NCBI GenBank assembly: GCA_017991835.1
Contig: JAGOPY010000010.1
Coordinates: 62,001-126,000 of the forward strand
Direction: 5' to 3'
Length of the DNA stretch: 64,000 nucleotides
DNA from: Bacteroidales bacterium
Lineage (GTDB): Bacteria > Bacteroidota > Bacteroidia > Bacteroidales > JAGOPY01
In this document: in pieces, positions 25,389 to 34,024 of the stretch
Layout of the letters: every line of letters begins with the position of its first letter
Position numbering within the stretch: position 1 is the stretch's first letter
Notes under the pieces: generated by a model
Databases searched by the model: none
What the model saw: only the letters and a program-made list of their open reading frames with translations
Told to the model about the DNA's origin: nothing
Translations under genes and position numbers: made by a program

Positions 25389-27173
25389 TTAATCAGGATA
25401 TCGCGCCGCAAAGATAAAACCGTTCTTCTCGTATAAAACGTTTAGCTGAGGATAAAGACGGGAATATTCTTCTTTCTTCGTTATTTTATATACAAAATAG
25501 GCGTTCTTATCAATCTTTCCGTTGAGCAGCCATTCTTTATCATAAGAAATCGGATTGACCGGCGGCATTTTCTTTCCATAAAAAAGGTGGGCATAACTTT
25601 TAAAACCGAGGGTATTGATATAACACTCCTCACTACTGTGTTTTTCATAAAATTCGATGGGAGCACGCTGAACATATCCTTCTATTTTACCGGTGAAAAT
25701 GGTCATGGTGAGGAAGGTAAAGACCAGGGAGGTGCTGAAAAGCGCAATCATTTTATGAAAAGGTTTTTTCAGGATGAAGAAGCCGGCAATTCCCGGGATC
25801 AGCACCAGGGCAACCAGAGTCTCGAAGCCTGTCCACCGGATGTCGGCCGCCAGGTTGGCGACGGCAAAGGGGTCTTTGATCAGGCCACTGTTCATCAGCC
25901 ACACTTTGTTCAGACCAACCAGTGTAAATCCTGCGATTACCGTCATCCAGAGGATGGCCAGGGTCCACAGGATGATGCGGGAACTGCAGGAAAATGCTCT
26001 CTCTGAAAGGCTGGCCCGGTAAAGGGCCAGGGCAGCCAGGTAGGTCAGCGGGAAATAGGCCAGGGAACTGTAATGAACGATCTTAGTCTGAACAATCTCG
26101 AAAAGAACCACCACGGTTGCGAGAAGGATGATCATCACCCGGCGCCAGTTTTTTTGCAGGAAATTCTCTTCCGGGACGGCCTTTAGTCCTCCGAAAAAGA
26201 ATGCCGATGCCGGGAAGACACCCAGCATCAGGATAACCACGTGGTATCCCGGGAAACCGCCGTGGCCTGCGTCTTTGGTGCTGAACAGGCGAACCTGGTA
26301 TACGATGAAGTCGATCACCACATCGAGGTGGCCGTTGGCTATCATGAGAAGGAACCAGGAGCCGCCGGTGAGGAGGAGACCGATGGCGAAAAGAGAGAGG
26401 GATTTTGTGATAATTTGGAAATTTGGAAATTTGGAGATTTGATTCTGTGAAGTTGTGGATTTTTTGATGTTGGTCAGGATGAAAGAGAACAGGAAGACTA
26501 TGGCAACCAGTCCGAAGATCAGAAGGGCGACGGGGCCTTTGGTGAGGATAGCCAGACCAATGGCGGCACCGGAAAGAAAGACAAGGAGACCGGGGGAATG
26601 TAGGAATTTATGACTGTTGGAATGTAAGACGGTAGGACTGAAAGACGAGATGTCGGGTTCATTAACAATCGAACCATTGAACAATTGAACTCTTGATCTG
26701 TCGATGGAAATGGTTGCAAAATATATGCCCAGGAAAATAAACAGGTTGAACCAGGGATCGATGATGCCCGATTTGAAATAGAAGAACGGAAGGATGGAAC
26801 CGGCGTAAACCAACACCCAGGTGAGGCCCATTTTTTCATTATGGATTTTTTTTCCGATGGCGAAGATGACCAGCAGCGTTGTGATGCCGCAAATAGCATT
26901 GGGGAAACGGGCGGCGAATTCATTGATGCCAAAAAGCTTCATCGACAACGCCTGCATCCAGATGAACAGCGGCGGCTTTTCCCAGAATGGCTGATAATTG
27001 ATCTGCACGTTGAGGTAATCGCCCGTAACGATCATCTCCCGGGCGATCTCGGCAAAATTGACCTCATCCCAGTCGAACAGGGCGACGTTGCCCAGGAAAG
27101 GAAAATAAAACATCATTCCGCCCAGGATGATGAAAAGGTAATGGGTATAATTATGCTTTACTGAATTAATCAC
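25389..27173 (-). CDS. GT39/ArnT-like membrane glycosyltransferase with repeat-derived inserts
   Basis: A 594-residue polytopic membrane protein starting with GTG at 27173. The first periplasmic loop has FDWDEVNFAEIAREM, the acidic motif of ArnT/PMT transferases, then QPFWEKPPLFIWMQALSMKLFG. It should move a sugar from a polyprenyl phosphate to a periplasmic acceptor such as lipid A or protein. Two inter-helix loops are longer than usual. One contains VQLFNGSIVNEP and TVLHSNSHKFLHSP, read from DNA at about 26595-26700. The other contains QISKFPNFQI, read from 26411-26440. Both are AT-rich simple repeats that also occur between genes in this window, yet the frame stays open. The C-terminal half is a variable periplasmic domain. 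Promoter not seen. Confidence 0.85.
   Translation of the reverse strand: MINSVKHNYTHYLFIILGGMMFYFPFLGNVALFDWDEVNFAEIAREMIVTGDYLNVQINYQPFWEKPPLFIWMQALSMKLFGINEFAARFPNAICGITTLLVIFAIGKKIHNEKMGLTWVLVYAGSILPFFYFKSGIIDPWFNLFIFLGIYFATISIDRSRVQLFNGSIVNEPDISSFSPTVLHSNSHKFLHSPGLLVFLSGAAIGLAILTKGPVALLIFGLVAIVFLFSFILTNIKKSTTSQNQISKFPNFQIITKSLSLFAIGLLLTGGSWFLLMIANGHLDVVIDFIVYQVRLFSTKDAGHGGFPGYHVVILMLGVFPASAFFFGGLKAVPEENFLQKNWRRVMIILLATVVVLFEIVQTKIVHYSSLAYFPLTYLAALALYRASLSERAFSCSSRIILWTLAILWMTVIAGFTLVGLNKVWLMNSGLIKDPFAVANLAADIRWTGFETLVALVLIPGIAGFFILKKPFHKMIALFSTSLVFTFLTMTIFTGKIEGYVQRAPIEFYEKHSSEECYINTLGFKSYAHLFYGKKMPPVNPISYDKEWLLNGKIDKNAYFVYKITKKEEYSRLYPQLNVLYEKNGFIFAARYPD
26411..26440. repeat. AAATTTGG tandem repeat inside the GT39 gene
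   Basis: TAATTTGGAAATTTGGAAAT continues in the same way and is read in frame on the minus strand as a loop (ISKFPNF). The same sequence type occurs in sorting-tail genes at 41168-41190 and 60708-60731. Confidence 0.7.
26595..26690. repeat. Two repeat families side by side inside the GT39 gene
   Basis: 26595-26640 (GGAATGTAGGA, then TAAGACGGTAGGA) matches the reverse complement of 38416-38440 (CCTACCGTCTTACCGTCC, then TACATTCC). 26664-26690 (AACAATCGAAC, CATTGAACAATTGAAC) matches the repeats at 16236-16260 and 60598-60624 on the other strand. Confidence 0.65.
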
Positions 27174-27287
27174 AGTTATCTGGTTCTCGAATGTAAAAGT
27201 AGTGAATAGATTGATAGCCTCATGGTCATCCTTCAGTCACGGCCGGAACTTTTCCGAATTGCTCAATATTTTTCAGCCTAAACCCTG

Positions 27288-27366
27288 AAATCTCCAAATC
27301 CTCAAATCTCCAAATCCTCAAATCTCCAAATCCTCAAATCTCCAAATCCTCAAATCTCCAAATCCT
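27288..27366. repeat. 16-base tandem repeat ending at the carB stop
   Basis: About five copies of AAATCTCCAAATCCTC run without change from 27288 to 27366. The last partial copy overlaps the TAG stop of carB at 27365-27367. There are no spacers, so this is a simple tandem repeat. Confidence 0.9.
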
Positions 27367-30300
27367 ACTCGTACTCTCCCCACGCCTTGATCCCGATCTC
27401 ATCGATCCCGATCCTGCAGAACGAGTAGATAAATGCGCTGGCCAGCCGGGCATTGGTAATGAGCGGGATGTTGAAATCGACGGCACTGCGGCGGATGCGG
27501 TAATCGTTGTCAAGCTCGCTTTTGCTCAGGTCTTTGGGGATGTTTATCACCAGGTCGATCTTCTTCCGGCGCAGGTATTCCATCGTGTTCGGGGTTTTAT
27601 CCTCGCCCGGCCAGTGCAGCATGATCGAATTAATCCCGTTTTTGATGAAGAAATCGTGGGTGCCGCCGGTGGCATAAATGGTCAGCCCTTTCTCCTGCAG
27701 CATCCGGGCGCTGGTGAGCAATTCCTGCTTCGACCGCGACGGGCCGCTGGAAAACAGCACAGCTTTCTCCGGGATCGTATAGCCGACCGACAACATCGAT
27801 TTCAGAATGGCTTCGTAGTAATTGTCGCCGATGCAGCCGACCTCGCCGGTGGAAACCATTTCGACGCCCAGCACAGGATCGGCTTTTTGCAATCGGGAGA
27901 ATGAGAACTGCGAGGCTTTGACGCCGACATAATCGAGATCGAACAACGATTTATCCGGTTTGGCCACCGTTTTTCCCAGCATGATTTTCGTTGCGGTTTC
28001 GATAAAATTGGTTTTCAGTACTTTGGAGATGAACGGGAAGCTGCGAGAGGCTCTGAGATTGCACTCGATCACCATCACATCGTTGTCTTTGGCCAGGAAC
28101 TGGATGTTGAACGGCCCTGAAATTTTCAGGTGTTGCGCGATCTGCCGGCTGATCCGCTTTATCCGCCTCACCGTTTCGACGTAGATCTTCTGCGGCGGAA
28201 ACAGCATGGTGGCATCTCCCGAGTGAACACCGGCAAACTCTACATGTTCCGAGATCGCATAGCAAATGATCTCTCCGTTCGCGGCCACGGCATCCATCTC
28301 GATCTCCTTTGCGTCTTCAATGAACCTGGAAACTACTACGGGATACTGCTTCGACACCTCCGCCGCCATCTCCAGGAAATGTTCGAGCTCGCTGCGGTTC
28401 GAAACAATGTTCATGGCCGCACCCGACAAAACATACGACGGCCTTACAATGACCGGGAAACCAACTTCATCGGTAAACCGGTACACCTCGCTCACGGAAG
28501 ATGACTCGATCCACCGGGGCTGGTCGATGCCAAGTTCGTCAAGGATTGCGGAAAACTTGTGACGGTTCTCGGCTTTGTCGATCGACTGCGGCGAGGTGCC
28601 GAGAATCGCCACCTCCTGCTCCCAGAGCCGCATCGCCAGGTTGTTCGGTATCTGGCCCCCGGTGGAAACGATCACGCCCAGGGGGTTTTCAAGATCGAGG
28701 ATGTCCATCACCCTTTCAAAGGTAAGTTCCTCGAAATAGAGCCGGTCGCACAGGTCATAATCGGTGCTGACAGTCTCGGGGTTGTAGTTGATCATCACCG
28801 AACGGTATCCTTCCTTATTAACACATTCCAGCGCATTCACCCCGCACCAGTCGAATTCCACGCTGCTGCCGATCCGGTAGGCGCCTGAACCAAGGACGAC
28901 AACGCTTTCATCGCTGGCGCGCTGGGGGTCAATAGGCCGGTTCTTATTAACGCTTTCATCGCTGGCGCGATGAAAGGTTGCTGAAAAGCCAATATCGTGC
29001 TCGTTGCCATTGTATGTTAAATAGAGATAATTGGTCCGGGCCGGGTATTCTGCTGCCATGGTGTCAATTTGCTTCACATAAGGCAGGATGCCTTTTGCTT
29101 TGCGATAATTTCGCACTTTCAGCAGGTCATCCGCAATGTGATCCCGGTCACTTTTAAAAATGAACCTGGCGATCTGAAAATCGGAGAAGCCGAGCTGTTT
29201 TGATCTCAGCAAAAGGGCGAGGGGCAGTTCTTCCAGGGTGTTGTAGGTTATCACTTCATTGCGAATGTCCCAGATGTTTTTCAGTTTTTCCAGGAACCAG
29301 CGGTCGATCTTCGTCAGTTCGAAAATGCGTTCCACGCTGTAGCCTTTCATCAGCGCCATCGCAATGACAAAGATGCGCATATCGGTGGGCACGGCCAGTT
29401 CCTTGTCGATGATAATATCCTCGATGTCTTTGTTGCCGACAAACCCGTGCATCCCCTGGCCGATCATCCTGAGCCCTTTCTGGATGGCTTCTTCGAAGGT
29501 GCGCCCGATGGCCATGACTTCCCCCACACTCTTCATGCTGCTGCCGATTTCGCGCGAAACGCCATGGAATTTACCCAAATCCCATCGGGGGATTTTCACG
29601 ACGATATAGTCGAGGGCCGGTTCGAAAAATGCCGATGTATCCTGTGTCACCGAATTCTTCAGCTCAAACAGGCCGTAGCCCAAAGCAATTTTGGCTGCCA
29701 CAAAGGCCAGCGGGTATCCTGTGGCTTTTGACGCCAGGGCGCTTGACCGGGAAAGGCGGGCATTGACTTCGATCACGCGGTAGTCTTCGGAGTTGGGATC
29801 AAGGGCGTACTGCACGTTGCATTCCCCGGTAATTCCGATATGCCTGACGATCCGGATCGATAGTTCCCGGAGCTTGTGGTATTCCCTGTTGCTCAGGGTT
29901 TGTGACGGCGCTACTACAATGCTCTCACCCGTGTGGATGCCCAGCGGATCGAAGTTCTCCATGTTGCAAACCGTGATACAATTGTCGAAACCGTCGCGTA
30001 CCACCTCGTATTCTACCTCTTTCCATCCTTTCAGCGATTCTTCGACCAGTACCTGGCTGGAATAGGAGAAAGATTTCTGGGTCAGCGCCCTCATCTCGTC
30101 TTCCGATTCACAGAAGCCGCTGCCCAGTCCGCCGAGGGCAAAAGCCGAGCGGACGATGACGGGGTAGCCCAGGGTTGCCGCCGCTTGCACCGCCTCATCC
30201 ACTCCGGTCACCGCGATGCTCCGTGGTGTTTTTACATGGATCTGATCCAGTTTCCGGGTAAAAAGTTCCCTGTCTTCCGTGTCGAGGATGGCGCTGACGG

Positions 30301-30649
30301 GTGTTCCCAATACCCTGACCCCGTGTTTTTTAAGTATCCCCGACTGGTGCAAGGCGACGCCGCAGTTCAGGGCGGTCTGCCCGCCGAACGACAGGAGGAT
30401 GCCATCCGGATTCTCTTTTTCAATGACTTTTTCGACGAAGAAAGGGGTTACCGGGAGGAAATAGATCTTATCGGCCATCCCTTCGGAAGTCTGGACCGTG
30501 GCGATGTTGGGATTGATCAGGACGGTAGCAACACCTTCTTCGCGAAGGGCTTTGAGCGCCTGGGTGCCGGAATAGTCGAATTCGCCGGCTTCGCCGATCT
30601 TCAGGGCACCTGATCCCAGCAGGAGGACTTTTTTAATGGCGTGCTTCAT
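27365..30649 (-). CDS. carB: Carbamoyl-phosphate synthase large subunit with repeat insertion
   Basis: About 1094 residues from the ATG at 30649 (MKHAIKKVLLLGSGALKIGEAGEFDYSG); a longer frame to 30736 adds 29 unlikely residues inside carA. It makes carbamoyl phosphate from bicarbonate, ATP and the ammonia delivered by CarA, for pyrimidines and arginine. The two ATP-grasp halves are clear: SGALKIGEAGEFDYSG in the first and SGAYRIGSSVEFDWCG in the second, with ESLKGWKEVEYEVVRD and FIEDAKEIEMDAVA. An MGS-like regulatory end follows (GLTIYATGGTHDF). The linker between halves carries about 20 extra residues with RASDESV twice, from a 21-base direct repeat and hairpin at 28901-28976. The protein is about that much longer than the E. 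coli one (1073). Confidence 0.96.
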   Translation of the reverse strand: MKHAIKKVLLLGSGALKIGEAGEFDYSGTQALKALREEGVATVLINPNIATVQTSEGMADKIYFLPVTPFFVEKVIEKENPDGILLSFGGQTALNCGVALHQSGILKKHGVRVLGTPVSAILDTEDRELFTRKLDQIHVKTPRSIAVTGVDEAVQAAATLGYPVIVRSAFALGGLGSGFCESEDEMRALTQKSFSYSSQVLVEESLKGWKEVEYEVVRDGFDNCITVCNMENFDPLGIHTGESIVVAPSQTLSNREYHKLRELSIRIVRHIGITGECNVQYALDPNSEDYRVIEVNARLSRSSALASKATGYPLAFVAAKIALGYGLFELKNSVTQDTSAFFEPALDYIVVKIPRWDLGKFHGVSREIGSSMKSVGEVMAIGRTFEEAIQKGLRMIGQGMHGFVGNKDIEDIIIDKELAVPTDMRIFVIAMALMKGYSVERIFELTKIDRWFLEKLKNIWDIRNEVITYNTLEELPLALLLRSKQLGFSDFQIARFIFKSDRDHIADDLLKVRNYRKAKGILPYVKQIDTMAAEYPARTNYLYLTYNGNEHDIGFSATFHRASDESVNKNRPIDPQRASDESVVVLGSGAYRIGSSVEFDWCGVNALECVNKEGYRSVMINYNPETVSTDYDLCDRLYFEELTFERVMDILDLENPLGVIVSTGGQIPNNLAMRLWEQEVAILGTSPQSIDKAENRHKFSAILDELGIDQPRWIESSSVSEVYRFTDEVGFPVIVRPSYVLSGAAMNIVSNRSELEHFLEMAAEVSKQYPVVVSRFIEDAKEIEMDAVAANGEIICYAISEHVEFAGVHSGDATMLFPPQKIYVETVRRIKRISRQIAQHLKISGPFNIQFLAKDNDVMVIECNLRASRSFPFISKVLKTNFIETATKIMLGKTVAKPDKSLFDLDYVGVKASQFSFSRLQKADPVLGVEMVSTGEVGCIGDNYYEAILKSMLSVGYTIPEKAVLFSSGPSRSKQELLTSARMLQEKGLTIYATGGTHDFFIKNGINSIMLHWPGEDKTPNTMEYLRRKKIDLVINIPKDLSKSELDNDYRIRRSAVDFNIPLITNARLASAFIYSFCRIGIDEIGIKAWGEYE
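28901..28976. repeat. Duplicated hairpin repeat inserted in frame in carB
   Basis: A 21-base unit (AACGCTTTCATCGC, then TGGCGCG) occurs at 28901-28921 and again at 28949-28969, 48 bases apart, which keeps the frame. The second copy continues into a perfect hairpin: CTTTCATCGC-TGGC-GCGATGAAAG at 28953-28976. It lies in the linker between the two synthetase halves. Confidence 0.88.
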
Positions 30650-31718
30650 ATTCCCTGACTTTTTCCATAAAATGATCGAACAGGAATTCGGTATCGACCG
30701 GACCGGCAGAGGCTTCCGGGTGGAACTGTACGGCAAAGAAAGGTTTTGAACCGTGGATGATACCTTCGCAGGTGCCGTCGTTCAGATTTTCAAACCAGGG
30801 TTTCCAACCCTCCGGGAGGGTCTCTGTATCAACAGTATAGCCGTGGTTCTGAGAAGTTATGAAGCACCGGTGGCTCTCTTTCATGATTACGGGCTGGTTG
30901 TGGCTCCGGTGACCGTATTTCAACTTGTAGGTATCGGCGCCTGCGGCCAGGGCCATGATCTGTGAGCCGAGGCAGATGCCAAAGACCGGCAGATCGCCAT
31001 CAAGGAGGTTTTTCACCGATTCTATGGTGGCTTTGCACATCTTAGGATCACCCGGACCATTGGAGACCAGAATGCCGTCGTATTCCGCGGGATCCGCCGG
31101 GTGGTCCCAGGGGACCCGGTGCACAGTGGCATCTCTTTTCAGCAGGCACCGGATGATGTTGTTTTTAGTGCCGCAATCCACCAGGAGGATACGATGCCGG
31201 CCATTCCCGTAGGTTATTTTTTCCCTGGCCGAAACCTGGTTGACAAGGTTGTCTTTGTTCGGGTCGTAAAAATGTACATCATCCTGCACTACGATTTTCC
31301 CCAGCATGGCCCCTTTTTCCCGGATGATCCGGGTCAGTTTCCGTGTATCCACACCGGCAATGCCGGGCACCCGGTGTTCTTTCAGCCAGTCCGACAGGCT
31401 TTTTACTGCATTCCAGTGACTGTAACTGAAAGAGTAGTCGGAAATGACCAGGCCGGAGATCTGAACTTTATCCGATTCGAAGAATTCCGTCATGCCTTCT
31501 TTCATCCGCATTTCAGGCACCCCGTAATTGCCGATAAGCGGGTAGGTGGCCACGAGGAGCTGTCCTTTGTACGACGGGTCGGTGAGGCTTTCCGGGTAGC
31601 CGTTCATGGCGGTGGAGAAGACCACCTCGCCGGATGAAGATTGTTCGGCGCCGAAGGAATAGCCGCGGAATTCCGTGCCATCATCCAGGATAAGCGTTGC
31701 AGGAACCGTTTTATTCAT
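30633..31718 (-). CDS. carA: Carbamoyl-phosphate synthase small subunit (glutaminase)
   Basis: A 361-residue subunit that hydrolyses glutamine and passes ammonia to CarB. The N-terminal CarA domain begins with TLILDDGTEFRGYSFG and includes MNGYPESLTDPSYKGQ. The class I amidotransferase domain has the nucleophile Cys in FGICLGSQIMALAAG, and the His/Glu pair in QFHPEASAGP. Its end overlaps the carB start by 17 bases, so the two are translationally coupled. About 270 bases upstream are gene-free and hold the first palindrome pair near the transposase gene. Confidence 0.96.
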   Translation of the reverse strand: MNKTVPATLILDDGTEFRGYSFGAEQSSSGEVVFSTAMNGYPESLTDPSYKGQLLVATYPLIGNYGVPEMRMKEGMTEFFESDKVQISGLVISDYSFSYSHWNAVKSLSDWLKEHRVPGIAGVDTRKLTRIIREKGAMLGKIVVQDDVHFYDPNKDNLVNQVSAREKITYGNGRHRILLVDCGTKNNIIRCLLKRDATVHRVPWDHPADPAEYDGILVSNGPGDPKMCKATIESVKNLLDGDLPVFGICLGSQIMALAAGADTYKLKYGHRSHNQPVIMKESHRCFITSQNHGYTVDTETLPEGWKPWFENLNDGTCEGIIHGSKPFFAVQFHPEASAGPVDTEFLFDHFMEKVREYEARH

Positions 31719-31808
31719 AGACCAGGCAGTTGATATTCAATTATATGATTTCCCGGATCTAAAAATATATGTTTTGATAAAGATATTTCGGATTGTTGAA
31801 AAGTAATT

Positions 31809-31900
31809 GAGATGGCATCTCTGACATCATGAAAATGCTTCCTAACAAACACATAATAAATTATTTAAAGAAGAAATCTATTGATTTGAGATGCCATCTC
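31809..31900. repeat. Palindrome pair 1 of a REP/BIME-like element
   Basis: GAGATGGCATCTC at 31809-31821 and its reverse complement GAGATGCCATCTC at 31888-31900, starts 79 bases apart. It lies on the 3' side of the transposase gene. Confidence 0.85.
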
Positions 31901-31989
31901 ATAAAATGGTGCTTATTATTTCTATTTAAAAGAAAATCAACCTTCTGAACTCCAAGTTTATTATCCTTATTACTCAGTAAAATCCAAGA

Positions 31990-32571
31990 CTAGTCTTCCA
32001 GTTTAAAACCATTAATTTTTTTATCATTCTTTATAATCAGATGATCTTCAATAAGATTGGAGTATCCTCCAAACCAATTAATTAATTCCGCAGACTCAAA
32101 ATCATTGATTTGATTGCGGAGAATTTTGTAAAAAGTACTGTATCTATAAGTATAAATATCGTTAGTAATCTTATGCTTTATCGGATTTAAATGGATGTAT
32201 CGCACTAGGCTAATAAAGTATTCGTCGCGATTTACCTCAATTCGCCTGAAGTTTTTACTAATAATACAGCCAGTTCTGCATTCTTGACGATTAATATACA
32301 TTGCATAAGTTATAAACAGCTTCCTTAGTTGATTTGAAACATACCTTGAATCGGTTGCTGAATCCTTTATACGAATTAAAAAATGAAAATGATTTGGTAA
32401 CAGACAATAGCAAAATGTTTCAGCAACCGGATCCATATAGTAGAAGTACTTTTTAATAAAAAAGTCATAATTGCAATCGAAATAGAAAAGTCGATCTCTA
32501 TTATTTCCCCTGTTGAATAAATGATAATACTTCCCCGCAATTAGAGGTGTCTTTAAAGATTGCTTTTTCAT
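31990..32571 (-). CDS. REP-associated tyrosine transposase (Y1_Tnp/IS200-like, RAYT)
   Basis: A 193-residue single-strand DNA transposase. The HUH motif is HFH at residues 61-63 in LLPNHFHFLIRI. The catalytic tyrosine is Tyr125 in RYIHLNPIKH. This is the arrangement of Y1 transposases that act on palindromic REP sequences. Two pairs of GAGATGGCATCTC/GAGATGCCATCTC palindromes lie on either side (31809-31900 and 32746-32838), as expected for a RAYT with its targets. The gene is much richer in A+T than carA or the lipase-like gene next to it, which suggests acquisition. No IS left or right end of the ordinary type and no accessory tnpB are seen. It looks intact. Confidence 0.88.
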   Translation of the reverse strand: MKKQSLKTPLIAGKYYHLFNRGNNRDRLFYFDCNYDFFIKKYFYYMDPVAETFCYCLLPNHFHFLIRIKDSATDSRYVSNQLRKLFITYAMYINRQECRTGCIISKNFRRIEVNRDEYFISLVRYIHLNPIKHKITNDIYTYRYSTFYKILRNQINDFESAELINWFGGYSNLIEDHLIIKNDKKINGFKLED

Positions 32572-32745
32572 TGTAAATTGATTATAGGTTTAACAAAAGG
32601 ATGAATTCTCAATTGTTAATCCGTAATTTGACTACAAAATACCCGGACCCTTAAAAATATTTTTTAGATGGCATCAGGATTACAAGTTCCTGGAAGCGAT
32701 ATGTGATTATAAATAAGCAGTTTAGAATATGAAATCTAATTCTTT

Positions 32746-32838
32746 GAGATGGCATCTCAAAATCAAATAAGATCCGGTCTTTTCACCCGCAAATCAGCTT
32801 ATGTAGAAAATTTCTTTAGCATATTGAGATGCCATCTC
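32746..32838. repeat. Palindrome pair 2 of a REP/BIME-like element
   Basis: GAGATGGCATCTC at 32746-32758 and GAGATGCCATCTC at 32826-32838, starts 80 bases apart, in the same order as pair 1. A partial copy AGATGGCATC lies at 32666-32675. The DNA between the two members is not similar to that in pair 1. Confidence 0.85.
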
Positions 32839-32849
32839 CAAGAAACACC

Positions 32850-33896
32850 TCAATGAAAACTATAAGCTCGCCCTTCTTTAAGCATCAGGAATCTCTCATC
32901 TAAAATTCCCTCTCTGCTTTTTGCTTCCTTAAGCTCTTTCGCCGGCTCTTCCATCCCATCATCGGCGAGCGGAAATGTGCCGAAATGCATCCCGATGCTT
33001 TGAGAGGACTGAAGGATCTTGTGGATATTCACCGCATCGGCCGGTGATGTGTGGATCGGCGACATGAACCACTGCGGTTTATAGGCCCCGATTGGAAGGA
33101 AAGAAAGCCGGATCGGAGAGAGCCGTTCGGCTATTTCGTTGAAAAACTCTCCATAGCCGGTGTCTCCCGAATAATATATGCTCCCGTTTTCGGTGCGTAA
33201 TGCAAATCCTGACCAGAGCGTCCTGTCCCTGTCGAACATCCCCCGGCCGCTGAAATGCTGCGCCGGCGTACAAACCAGCTTCAACCCGTTTGGCGTTGTC
33301 AATTCGTCCCACCAATCCATTTCCCTGAAATTGTCAATGCCCTTTTTCTTTAAGTAAAGGCCCACCCCGAGCGGCGTGTATATCACCGGTTTAAAACGGC
33401 TTTTCAGTTTTTTTAAAGTACTGATATCCAAATGGTCGTAGTGATTATGGGTCAATAAAATAATGTCTATAGGAGGAAGATCTTCAAACCGGATTCCCGG
33501 CTGGCGCATCCGCTTCGGGCCGGCAAACGTCACAGGGCTGACCCGTTCGCTCCAGACCGGATCGGTCAGGATATTCAACCCCTGCGTCTGGATCAGGAAG
33601 GTGGAATGGTTGACGAAAGTCACAACAATAGAATCACCTTCGACTCTTTCTTCCGGGGCAGGGCCATAATTTACTTCGGTGATCTCTTTCCATTCGCCCC
33701 GTTGCCTTTCCCTCGACCATTTGATGACATCTTTCAGCCCTCCCGCTTTCTTTCCACCCGGATTGATGAATTTCTTCCCGTCGAAATGGTCGCTGACAGG
33801 ACCGTGGTAAACAGGCGCCGAAAACAACCATCCGAGTAAAAGGGAACCCAGAATAATGATCAGAATTACAATGAGAATGATGAACAATATCTTCAT
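32850..33896 (-). CDS. Metallo-beta-lactamase-fold protein, NAPE-PLD/UlaG-like
   Basis: A 348-residue protein with an N-terminal membrane anchor (residues 2-27). The Zn site is LLTHNHYDHLD (HxHxDH), with later ligands in PAQHFSGRG, IYYSGDTGYG and IGMHFGTFPL. The conserved WKEITEVNYGP and VTFVNHSTFLIQTQGLNILTDPVWSERVSP match bacterial relatives of N-acylphosphatidylethanolamine phospholipase D. A phospholipase or a lipid-hydrolase role is possible, but substrates vary in this family. It stands alone. A copy of the RAYT palindrome ends 12 bases beyond its stop codon. Confidence 0.85.
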   Translation of the reverse strand: MKILFIILIVILIIILGSLLLGWLFSAPVYHGPVSDHFDGKKFINPGGKKAGGLKDVIKWSRERQRGEWKEITEVNYGPAPEERVEGDSIVVTFVNHSTFLIQTQGLNILTDPVWSERVSPVTFAGPKRMRQPGIRFEDLPPIDIILLTHNHYDHLDISTLKKLKSRFKPVIYTPLGVGLYLKKKGIDNFREMDWWDELTTPNGLKLVCTPAQHFSGRGMFDRDRTLWSGFALRTENGSIYYSGDTGYGEFFNEIAERLSPIRLSFLPIGAYKPQWFMSPIHTSPADAVNIHKILQSSQSIGMHFGTFPLADDGMEEPAKELKEAKSREGILDERFLMLKEGRAYSFH

Positions 33897-34000
33897 AGTT
33901 TGGTTTTAATCGAATGCAAAAGTATAAACTGTTTAATCTGGTCTAAACAATCCGCTGATACATCGGTTCATTACGGAATCAACTTTTATCAGGAATATAT

Positions 34001-34008
34001 TATCTTCG
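34001..34008 (+). promoter_or_regulatory. Candidate -7 box (TATCTTCG) for the YceI-kinase operon
   Basis: One mismatch to TAnnTTTG, 17 bases before the GTG start at 34025. Weak alone. Confidence 0.25.
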
Positions 34009-34024
34009 CTTTAAAATCTCTACG

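Noticed and set aside
27288-27366. CRISPR-like array
   Set aside because: The repeats are directly adjacent with no spacers and no cas genes are near; it is a simple tandem repeat.
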